DNA of 64,000 nt from Pseudomonadota bacterium (lineage in GTDB: Bacteria > Desulfobacterota > Desulfovibrionia > Desulfovibrionales > Desulfovibrionaceae): positions 62,001 through 126,000 of the forward strand of contig JAEYOJ010000076.1 of assembly GCA_023411815.1 (NCBI GenBank), given 5' to 3'. The notes under the pieces were generated by a model. The model did no database searches. It saw only the letters and a program-made list of their open reading frames with translations, and was not told the DNA's origin. Numbering within the stretch: the first letter of the stretch is position 1; every line of letters starts with the position of its first letter. A program made the translations under genes and the position numbers. Positions 41,816 through 49,308 of this stretch are shown piece after piece.

Positions 41816-44443
41816 ATGCGTCTGTTCAAAGGGAACTTTCTCTTCTCTGGTCGCAACGGAGACCTCCGGGAAGGCAGCAGGGTCAGGAACAAGCTTCTTA
41901 TTGCCCTCATCCCGCCCATCATCCTCGTGCTGCTGGCCACGGGGTACATCACCTATGCCTTCTCGCGGAACTACCTGAACATCGCCCTGCAACGCATCGC
42001 CAGGGTCCAGTCCAGGGCCATGGCCCACGCCATGGAGGAATACCTGCGTGAGCGCAAGCGGGACCTCTTGTTCATCGCGCAAGGTCCGGCCAATCCCGGA
42101 GCGGTCCGCGAAATCCTCATCCGTGCACGACAGGCTGGCATGGTGACACCGCGCGAGGTGGGCTACTTCGCCCCGGACCAGGAGCAGGGCTTCCTGCTGC
42201 TCATGAACGATGGCGAGGCCATCGGAGTGGATATGCCGCCCGTATCCACCATCCAGCTTCTGGCCGAAGTCAGGAGCGGTGAAACGCTCCCCCTGGAGCC
42301 CGGAGAAGTGCGCATAGGGCAGGTTGAGAGAGTCGAATACACTTTGCCCGCCCAGCCGGGGGCGGAACCAAGGACCATACAGGTCCAGGTCGTACGCCTG
42401 CTCACGCGCGGGCCGGACGGCGGCTGCTTCGTCCTTTCCGTGGACGCGGCGAGCCTGCGGAACCTGCTGACCGCCTACACGTCCCCCAAGTCGCCCCTGT
42501 GGGCTTATCCGCGCACTCCCGAAGTCCGTTTCGCCTACCTGTTCGACTCCAGCGGCTGGATGCTCTTCCAGTCGGAGGAAACCGAGCCGACCTCGGCCGA
42601 GCTGAGCACATATCTGGCGCGGGCCGGCATTTCCGGCACCCTGGGACGGCCCGGACTGCCCACGGCCTTCCGGCCCGGCGCGGCCTACGGCGACTACTGG
42701 CGCATGGTCGAGGACGTGCGCCAGGGCAAGCACGACCTCATCGAGTCCCACGAGGGCGCGGACCTTTCCCAGCACACCAGCGAGTACTTCCTGTCCTACT
42801 CCCCGGTGCGCTTCTCGCCCGGCGGCGGCAAGCCCGTGCAGATCTACTGCGGCCTGGCCTATGTCGACAGGACGCGCATGACGCTCATGGCCGGCTACAA
42901 GCAGGTGGACATCATCTTCCTCATCACCCTGTCCACCATCCTGCTCATCTCCACCATCATCTTCTTCATCAGTCGCATGCTGACCCGGCCCATCATCGAG
43001 CTGTCCCGCGAGGTCAACGCCATTCAGGAGAGCGGCCAGTTCCGGCCCATCGAGCTCAAGTTCCGCGACTATGAGACAGGCGGCCTGACCGAGGCCATCA
43101 ACAACCTCATCGCCACTGTCCAGCGCCAGATGGACGAGATCCGGCACATGGGCCAGACCATCCAGACCGCCAGCCTCAAGGAGCGGGCCGAACTGGAGAG
43201 CATCATCCGGGCCTCGGCGGTGCAGGACGTGGAGATCACGGAGCTCGTCGGCTTCGGGCCGCGGGTCGAACGCCTCAAGGCCGACATCGCCAAGGCCGCA
43301 CAGGTCGACGCCGACGTGCTCATCACCGGCGAGACGGGCACCGGCAAGCAGCTCGCGGCCGAGGCCGTGCACCGCCTGAGCCGGCGCAGCGCCAAGCCCT
43401 TCGTGTCCATCAATTGCGGCGCCTTGGACGAGAACCTGCTCCTGGATACGCTCTTCGGACATGTGAAGGGCGCCTTCACCGAGGCCAAGGCCGAACGCAA
43501 GGGCGCCTTCCAGGAGGCCGACGGCGGCACGCTGTTCCTGGACGAGATCCAGACCGCCTCGCCCAAGGTCCAGCAGGCGCTTCTGCGCGCCATCGCCATG
43601 CGCCGCTTCCGGCCCCTTGGCAGCGACAAGGAAGTGGACGTGGACGTGCGGCTCATCGCGGCCACGAACCTGGATTTGCGCGACGAGATCGAGAGTGGCC
43701 GTTTCCGCCAGGATCTGTATTTCCGCCTCAAGGTCCTGACCATTGAGACGATCCCCCTGCGCCAGCAGAAGAGCAACATCCCCGTGCTGGCGGACCGCTT
43801 CCTCAAGCAGGCCGAGCCGGTGTCAGGCAAGAAGGACCTCGGCCTGTCCAAGGGCGCGCTGGAAACGTTGATGGCCTACGACTGGCCGGGGAACATCCGC
43901 GAGCTGCAAAACTGCATGACCATGGCCGCGGTCATGGCCGAGGGCAATGTGATCCAGGCCGCCGACCTGCGGCTGGACAACGTCGGCAGGCAGGAGGCGG
44001 CGATGCCGTTTGCCGCCGTGCGGGCGCCGGCGCAACGGGCTCCCGAGGAATCCAGGAATCCCGAAGAGCCTCGGGTTCCGGAAGAGTCCCGTCTGCCCGA
44101 GGAATCACGGCTGATGAGGGAATCCGGGCCCTCGAAGGGCGGGCCGCTGGCCGAAAGGACCGGCGAGGGCTCGGGGCCGGAAGGCGGTGTGCTTGCGGGG
44201 TACTCCGAGGGTGTGCCCTCCGGGCTCAATCCCCGGCAGGCCAAGGTGTACCCGTTCATCCTCCAGGAGGGAGGCGTTACCCGCAACCGCTACCAGGAAA
44301 TCGTGGGTGGCAACCTGTCCGCACGCACGGCCAATTACGACCTGGGGGAACTGGTCCTGCGCGGCCTGCTCATCAAGGTCGGCCGAGGCCCGTCCACGCG
44401 CTACGAGATCCGCCGGTCCAGGCCGGGAGAGCATGCGGTGTGA
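41816..44443 (+). CDS. Membrane-anchored sigma-54-type AAA+ regulator with unusual GAFTEA loop
   Basis: An 875-residue protein. It has two membrane helices (about 20-40 and 370-390) around a periplasmic sensor loop, then a HAMP-like linker (about 395-450). The AAA+ domain (about 480-710) has Walker A GETGTGKQ and Walker B GGTLFLDEI. The loop that contacts sigma-54 reads GAFTEA rather than GAFTGA. After it comes a linker with five PEESR-like repeats and a C-terminal winged helix (NPRQAKVYPFILQEGG...NLSARTANYDLGEL) in place of the usual Fis-type helix. ATG 41816 is chosen from a frame open from 41702. It is divergent from the TauE operon and probably activates its -24/-12 promoter. The Gly-to-Glu change might impair activation or suggest a different partner. 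Confidence 0.85.
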   Translation: MRLFKGNFLFSGRNGDLREGSRVRNKLLIALIPPIILVLLATGYITYAFSRNYLNIALQRIARVQSRAMAHAMEEYLRERKRDLLFIAQGPANPGAVREILIRARQAGMVTPREVGYFAPDQEQGFLLLMNDGEAIGVDMPPVSTIQLLAEVRSGETLPLEPGEVRIGQVERVEYTLPAQPGAEPRTIQVQVVRLLTRGPDGGCFVLSVDAASLRNLLTAYTSPKSPLWAYPRTPEVRFAYLFDSSGWMLFQSEETEPTSAELSTYLARAGISGTLGRPGLPTAFRPGAAYGDYWRMVEDVRQGKHDLIESHEGADLSQHTSEYFLSYSPVRFSPGGGKPVQIYCGLAYVDRTRMTLMAGYKQVDIIFLITLSTILLISTIIFFISRMLTRPIIELSREVNAIQESGQFRPIELKFRDYETGGLTEAINNLIATVQRQMDEIRHMGQTIQTASLKERAELESIIRASAVQDVEITELVGFGPRVERLKADIAKAAQVDADVLITGETGTGKQLAAEAVHRLSRRSAKPFVSINCGALDENLLLDTLFGHVKGAFTEAKAERKGAFQEADGGTLFLDEIQTASPKVQQALLRAIAMRRFRPLGSDKEVDVDVRLIAATNLDLRDEIESGRFRQDLYFRLKVLTIETIPLRQQKSNIPVLADRFLKQAEPVSGKKDLGLSKGALETLMAYDWPGNIRELQNCMTMAAVMAEGNVIQAADLRLDNVGRQEAAMPFAAVRAPAQRAPEESRNPEEPRVPEESRLPEESRLMRESGPSKGGPLAERTGEGSGPEGGVLAGYSEGVPSGLNPRQAKVYPFILQEGGVTRNRYQEIVGGNLSARTANYDLGELVLRGLLIKVGRGPSTRYEIRRSRPGEHAV

Positions 44444-44569
44444 CGTGCGGGAGCAAATTTAGGGGCCTGGCGGCCGGGCTTCCCTGCCGCCAGGCCCGCT
44501 GCATTTCCTGGCGGGTTGAGGGCCGCCTCCGTTTCCCCGCGATACGTGCAAGGCGTCTGCTTGGTTACG

Positions 44570-44601
44570 AAAAAAAAGGCGGCGGGCCTAAGCCCGCCGC
44601 C
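44570..44601 (-). terminator. Rho-independent terminator of the beta-helix gene
   Basis: A perfect 11-bp stem (GGCGGCGGGCC / AGCCCGCCGCC-like, 44578-44601) is followed on the minus strand by TTTTTTTT. It lies 26 nt after the beta-helix stop and 130 nt after the convergent regulator stop. Confidence 0.88.
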
Positions 44602-44627
44602 TGATCATTTGTGCCTGCCGGATTGCG

Positions 44628-46268
44628 CTACTTGCTGGACTGCACGACGCGCAGGTTGCTCGGCGGGGCGATGGTCGTGTACTCGTAGGCGCCCAGGTCG
44701 GGGGCGGTGCCGCTGAAAGGCAGGCCCACATTGGTGCCCCTGTTCACGAGGTTGCACTTGTCGCTGGCCGGCTTGTAGAAGGGATAAGGCTTGTTGCCGG
44801 TCAGGTCGAACTGGGGCTGCTCCGTGTAGTTGTTGGACACGGCGGAGAAGGCTCCGGAGCCGAGGTCCTTGGCGGCGTTGGCGTTGTGCAGCATGTTGTG
44901 CGTCACCTGCACGTTGCTCACGCTGTGGCCGGCGCGGACCAGCACGGCATTGGCGGCGCTTATGACGATGTTGTTCTTGAAGAACACGTTGTCCACGTCG
45001 CCCACGCCGTCGTCGATGTACAGAGCCTGGCTGTTGCCGTTGTTGCAGTTGTCGAAGACGTTGTTGTAGACGTAGATGTCGTCACCGTCGAAGATCTGCG
45101 CATGGGTGTCCGCGCTGCTGATCATGATGCCGTCGCTGCGCATGTTGCGGAACACGTTGTTGCGGATGTGGAAGTTCCTGTTGATGCCGTAGCCCCACAC
45201 GCCGATGCCGTGCTGATAGGTCCTGTTGGAACCGGTATTCTCGACGTAGTTGCCGGCGATGAGCACGTTCTCCACATGGAAGCAGGCCTCGATGGCCGCG
45301 CGCACGCCGGCGCTGCCCACGCCCACGGGCACGTCGCTGGAGAAGACGTTGTTCACGATCTGCCAGGAGTAGGGCTTGTTGGTGCCGTTGGGGTTCTTGA
45401 TGATGGAGAACCAGCCGTTGGTCTTGTTGTTGCGGAACCTGGTGTTACCCTGCACCATCCAGGCCTCGATGGCGATGACGTCCCAGGAGATGGTCTGGGT
45501 GTAAAGCTCGTTGTCGTGGATGTCCACGTTGTCCCACCACATGCCCAGGTCGCCGAGGCAGCTCTTGAGGGTGGAGCGGTTGTCGATGACGTTGTAGCCG
45601 ATCTCCGAGTCCTTGATGGTGGACGGCTGGATCAGGCCGTTGACGACCTTGTTGTTGTTGATCTTGATGTTGCGGGCCCACTCGTTGTCGTTGGGCTGGG
45701 TGCTGGTGCGCGCGTCGTCGTCGCAGTATCCGGCCGAGGAGCTGGGCTTCTTGCCGCCGCAGTTGGCGGTCCAGGTGTAGGGCTTGCCGTGTACGACGAT
45801 GGGCTTGTGGAAGCCCTCGAACGAGTTGTGCGAGAAAGTCTGGTTGCTGCGGCCCACGGACGAGATGCCGGTGTTGGAGCCGCTGCCGATGAAGCGGATG
45901 CCGGTGACGGAGTTGCTTCCGTCGATCACGGGCGTGCCGCTGTTCTCGGCCCTGATGTACGTGCCGGCCGAGGTCCTGATGGTGGTCTTGCCGCTGCCCG
46001 CGCCCTTGATGGACACACCCTGGGCAAGGATGCAGGTGTTGTTGTCGGTGTATTCGCCGGCCAGGACGTTGATCACGTCGCCGCGGGCCTTGGCCACCGA
46101 GGTGGCATGCGACAGGCTGCGCCAGGGCGATGAGCTGGAGCCGTTGTTTCCGTCGTTGCCGCTTGTGGAAACGTAGTACGTGGCGGCCATGGCAGTGGAA
46201 GCGGCAAGCACGAGGCCCAGGCAGACCATAAGCGTAAGGATGCTGCGTTGCATTTTGCGCATATGCAT
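44628..46268 (-). CDS. Secreted right-handed parallel beta-helix protein
   Basis: A 546-residue protein with a signal peptide (1-28, ending TAMAATY). The mature part opens with YYVSTSGNDGNNGSSSSPWRSLSHA, the DUF1565-type start of secreted beta-helix proteins. It continues with many N-rich turns (NNKVVNGLIQ, IRNNVFRNMRSDGI, YVYNNVFDNCNNGNS, FFKNNIVISAANA) as in polysaccharide lyases and epimerases. No catalytic site is obvious, and no repeats of calcium-binding type. It ends with LGAYEYT, then a basic tail. AAGGAGAG precedes the ATG. It follows the small fibronectin-III gene, and the two may act outside the cell on a polysaccharide. Confidence 0.85.
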   Translation of the reverse strand: MHMRKMQRSILTLMVCLGLVLAASTAMAATYYVSTSGNDGNNGSSSSPWRSLSHATSVAKARGDVINVLAGEYTDNNTCILAQGVSIKGAGSGKTTIRTSAGTYIRAENSGTPVIDGSNSVTGIRFIGSGSNTGISSVGRSNQTFSHNSFEGFHKPIVVHGKPYTWTANCGGKKPSSSAGYCDDDARTSTQPNDNEWARNIKINNNKVVNGLIQPSTIKDSEIGYNVIDNRSTLKSCLGDLGMWWDNVDIHDNELYTQTISWDVIAIEAWMVQGNTRFRNNKTNGWFSIIKNPNGTNKPYSWQIVNNVFSSDVPVGVGSAGVRAAIEACFHVENVLIAGNYVENTGSNRTYQHGIGVWGYGINRNFHIRNNVFRNMRSDGIMISSADTHAQIFDGDDIYVYNNVFDNCNNGNSQALYIDDGVGDVDNVFFKNNIVISAANAVLVRAGHSVSNVQVTHNMLHNANAAKDLGSGAFSAVSNNYTEQPQFDLTGNKPYPFYKPASDKCNLVNRGTNVGLPFSGTAPDLGAYEYTTIAPPSNLRVVQSSK

Positions 46269-46346
46269 AGAAACTCTCCTTGAGTCCGAAAGGCTATTCT
46301 TTTTTTCTGTTCTGGCGCTTAATGCGCCAGGATGCGTTGCTGGACG

Positions 46347-46739
46347 TTAGAACAGGATGAGCAGCCTGGATGCGTTGCTGCCGTCACCGGCGGTCTTGCC
46401 GGCGGTGAACACGATCTCCTCGGAAGGATTGCTGGCGAATCCATAGGAGTCGTAGGCCGTGGCGCTGAAATAGTACGTGGTGCCCGGCTCCAGGTCGGTG
46501 ATGGTCGCTCTCTGGGCCTTGCCCACGTCCACGCTCTGGTCGTACTGGCCGCTGCGCGTGCCGTAATGCACGACATAGCCGGCGACGTCGGTTTCTGGGC
46601 TGGCGTTCCAGCGCAGGGTAAGCTGCGCGGCCTGGGCTCCGCTGACCGCGGTCAGCAGGATGAGCATCACGGCGCAGACGGCGGCCAGCCTGCGGAGCGT
46701 GAGGCCAGGGATGCATCGCGTAAGTCTCACAAAGCTCAT
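46347..46739 (-). CDS. Secreted single fibronectin type III domain protein
   Basis: A 130-residue protein. The ATG at 46739 has AGGAGG upstream, unlike the longer frame start at 46985. The signal peptide ends in AVSGAQA (about residue 37). The rest is one FN3 domain (LRWNASPETDVAGYVVHYGT, ATITDLEPGTTYYFSATAYDS) and a short tail ending LLILF. FN3 domains in secreted bacterial proteins often mediate carbohydrate or protein contact. It lies 78 nt upstream of the beta-helix gene in the same direction. Confidence 0.8.
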   Translation of the reverse strand: MSFVRLTRCIPGLTLRRLAAVCAVMLILLTAVSGAQAAQLTLRWNASPETDVAGYVVHYGTRSGQYDQSVDVGKAQRATITDLEPGTTYYFSATAYDSYGFASNPSEEIVFTAGKTAGDGSNASRLLILF

Positions 46740-47561
46740 GTGCGATTCCTCCTGGCAACACCACGCGTAAAGAAGGGACGAGAAGCGCTTTGGGCCGCTT
46801 CCACTCGGCAGTCTCACGACCATATTCCTCATGGGAACGTAGGCAGAAGACTTTGCGTCCCACTCTTTAAAGTGGTTTGCCTTTAGCGAGTGTTTGATTG
46901 AGCCAAAATCACTATAATAAGCCGTTTTTGCTTCTAGGCTTGGCTCAATTCTAATTTGCAAAGACCAAATAACAGTTAATTTCAATCCGTTTCAGTACTG
47001 TTGTTCCTTCTTGTCTGTGTACAAGCAACAGTCGAGCCTCTTAAAGCACATGCCATGCCAAAGCCGTTTTGGAGCTGAGTTGTAGTTGTTGTATAGAGCG
47101 CAAGATGTGGATATAGCGAAATAAAAAGAATTTACTTTCAGGCTCGGCGATGGTTAGGAAGGTGCCAGCCCCTGTCTCGGATGCCTCGAAGCCGGGAAAG
47201 GGGGCGGACAAAGGCAGGTTCAGGAGTATAACGCTTTGAATTGCAAGGTTCTTTTTCCCTTGGCCTGATGGCCGAGGTGCCATGTCGGGGCGTACCGAGA
47301 TGCTTCGGGGCGCAAAATTTGCGCTTGGCGGTCACCATTTGGTGACGCGAAGGATTGATCGAGAGTTCCCGCGCGCCGGATCCGCCCCGAAAAGACGGGC
47401 CGGCGCGAGGCCGAACAGGATGCCGGCGGGCGCGCGAGACGCATGGATGCCCGGTTGATTGGCGCCGGCAGGCCCGGATCGATCCAAACCTGAAACGATA
47501 TGCGGCGAAGTCCGATGCAAGGCCGAGCGCCTTGTGCCCGTGACTCGCGCACGGGAGGAGC
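46740..47561. other. Intergenic region without a recognised gene
   Basis: This 820-base stretch separates the fibronectin-III gene (minus) and the thioesterase gene (plus). No supported coding region is seen. The first 300 bases are AT-rich, including GAGCCAA and TTGGCTC arms around 46900-46945 and a TATAAT-like string, and may hold the promoter of the secreted-protein genes. Confidence 0.45.
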
Positions 47562-48056
47562 ATGGAAGGCAAATACGTATCCGAAAGCGCCACGGTCATG
47601 TCGCAACGCATGTTTCCCCAGGACGCCAACCCGGCCGGCAACATCCATGGCGGCGTGATCCTGCGCTACATCGATCTTGCCGGGGCCACGGCGGCCATGC
47701 GCCATAGCCGTACCCCGGTGGTGACCAAGTCCATCGACCGCATGGAGTTCCGCGCGCCGGCACTGGTGGGCGAACTGCTTACCTTCAAGGCCAGCGTGAA
47801 CATGGCCGGCTCGACGTCCATGGAGGTCGGGGTGCGCGTGGAGGCCGAGGATTTGCTCAGCGGCGAGGTGCGCCATACCGCCTCGGCCTACCTGACCTTC
47901 GTGGCCATGGGCGCGGAGGGCAGGCCCACGCCCGTTCCGCCGCTGCGTCTGGAGACGGATGTGGAGAGACGCCGACATCGCGAGGCCTCGGAGCGCCGGG
48001 AGACCAGGCGCAAGGAGCGCGAGCGCGAGCTGGCCAGCCAGAGAGGCCAAGGCTAG
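47562..48056 (+). CDS. Hotdog-fold acyl-CoA thioesterase (YciA/BFIT type)
   Basis: A 164-residue acyl-CoA hydrolase. The motif PQDANPAGNIHGGVILRYIDLAGATAAMRH is typical, with the catalytic Asp in YIDLAG, and RMEFRAPALVGELLTFKASV follows. The C-terminal 30 residues are a highly charged tail (RRRHREASERRETRRKERER) outside the fold. GGGAGGA precedes the ATG. The substrate chain length cannot be told. Confidence 0.88.
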   Translation: MEGKYVSESATVMSQRMFPQDANPAGNIHGGVILRYIDLAGATAAMRHSRTPVVTKSIDRMEFRAPALVGELLTFKASVNMAGSTSMEVGVRVEAEDLLSGEVRHTASAYLTFVAMGAEGRPTPVPPLRLETDVERRRHREASERRETRRKERERELASQRGQG

Positions 48057-48128
48057 GCGCGGGCCGCAGGCTGGTATAGACTGTCCGTTGGTCTTCCATT
48101 CATCAAACAACCCCTACAGGAGGCGAGA

Positions 48129-48482
48129 ATGGAATCCAGCGTACAGGCCCTCACGGACAAGGAAAAATCCCTCAGAAAAACGCTGCTGCTCTGCTATGCG
48201 CTGTACGGCTTGTTCTTCTTCACGGGCATAGCCGGGGTCGTGGCCGTGATCATAGATTACGTCAAACGCTCGGATGCGCGCGGCACATGGCTGGAGGGAC
48301 ACTTCGCCTGGCAGATCAAGACGTTCTGGATCTTCCTGGGCCTCTTCTTCCTGACGGCCCTGATCACCAAGTACCTGACCGAATGGCTCGGCTGGATCGT
48401 CGGCGCGGCCGTCCTGGCCTGGTATTTCTACCGGCTCTACAAGGGTGTCATGGCCCTCATCGGCCACAGGGCCGTGGTGTGA
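48129..48482 (+). CDS. DUF4870-type small membrane protein
   Basis: A 117-residue protein with three membrane helices (about 20-40, 60-78 and 85-105). The pattern YGLFFFTGIAGVVAVIIDYVKR followed by GTWLEGHFAWQIKTFW matches the DUF4870 group of unknown function. AGGAGG precedes the ATG. It follows the thioesterase at 72 nt and ends 92 nt before the convergent SLOG-like gene, with a hairpin between. Confidence 0.8.
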   Translation: MESSVQALTDKEKSLRKTLLLCYALYGLFFFTGIAGVVAVIIDYVKRSDARGTWLEGHFAWQIKTFWIFLGLFFLTALITKYLTEWLGWIVGAAVLAWYFYRLYKGVMALIGHRAVV

Positions 48483-48503
48483 GGCTGGGGCGGGAGAAAG
48501 GCT

Positions 48504-48526
48504 GAGAGAGGGCTGCGCCCTCTCTC
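48504..48526. terminator. Hairpin between convergent DUF4870 and SLOG-like genes
   Basis: A 10-bp stem (GAGAGAGGGC / GCCCTCTCTC, loop TGC) resembling the GAGAGGGC arm of the double-hairpin repeat. No T-run. The following CCAGGGTCCGGG is a further scrap of the repeat. Confidence 0.45.
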
Positions 48527-48574
48527 GGATCAGCTGCGAATCGCTCCAGGGTCCGGGAGCTTGAGCGGGCCTGG

Positions 48575-49129
48575 CTACTTGGAGAAGCTGCGGGAGAACA
48601 GCCCGGCCAGGGCCTGCCTGCCGTTTTCCTCCAGAAAGCGCGTGCCCGTGCCGGTGAAATGGTGGTGCGTGATGGCTGGTTCGGCGACAGGATTCCAGCG
48701 CTCGCCGTCCCAGGTGAACCAGCCGTTTCTGGTCTGGTCGAACACGAACAGGGGCTTGTTGCAGATCTTGGCGAACTCGGCGCCCCAGCCCGTGCCGCCC
48801 TTGACCGTTCCGTCCTCCATGATCTCACCCACGATCCAGATCTCGTGACCGCTGTCGATTTGCCAGGATATGGACTGCAACACCTTGCGGAAGATGGGCG
48901 CGCTTGAATACGCGCGGTTCATGAGCTTGGAGACATAAGTCAGGCCCACGTCCTTGCGCATGAGCTCCTCGCCGGTCAGGGCTCGCACTCCGCGAGTGCG
49001 CTCGCTCTGATGTCCCTCGAAGCTGTAGTTGACCTCCTCGATGCCGAACTTCTCGGCGAGCCTGCCGAACTCGGACTCGGCGCCTCGCGCCCCGCCGCTG
49101 TAGAGGGTGCACTTCTTGGGGTCGAGCAT
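48575..49129 (-). CDS. SLOG-like nucleotide-binding domain protein
   Basis: A 184-residue cytoplasmic protein. The frame opens at 49183, but ATG 49129 is preferred (MLDPKKCTLYSGGARGAESEF). The segment YSGGARGAESEFGRLAEKFG matches the glycine-rich strand-loop-helix of SLOG/DUF2493-type domains that bind nucleotide or ADP-ribose-like ligands. The later part contains GHEIWIVGEI and LFVFDQTRNGWFTWD. The substrate is unknown. Isolated SLOG proteins sometimes belong to defence systems, but no effector gene is beside it. Confidence 0.6.
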   Translation of the reverse strand: MLDPKKCTLYSGGARGAESEFGRLAEKFGIEEVNYSFEGHQSERTRGVRALTGEELMRKDVGLTYVSKLMNRAYSSAPIFRKVLQSISWQIDSGHEIWIVGEIMEDGTVKGGTGWGAEFAKICNKPLFVFDQTRNGWFTWDGERWNPVAEPAITHHHFTGTGTRFLEENGRQALAGLFSRSFSK

Positions 49130-49308
49130 GGGAATATCCTTACAGATGTTGAGGTTGGCTACGGTATGATGGGAGTAGCACACGTGCTGGCCCGATGCAA
49201 CGCCGCGCCATCTCGGCGGGGGTATGTCCGCCTTTTTATGGCGGACTTTTTGGTCGCCGGGCCGGCGGCAAGGGCGGACGCCCTCGCCTCCGGCCGGCCG
49301 GAACGATA

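Noticed and set aside
46310..46346. Hairpin between the FN3 and beta-helix genes as a terminator
   Set aside because: On the transcribed strand the hairpin is followed by A residues, not T, so it would not terminate minus-strand transcription.
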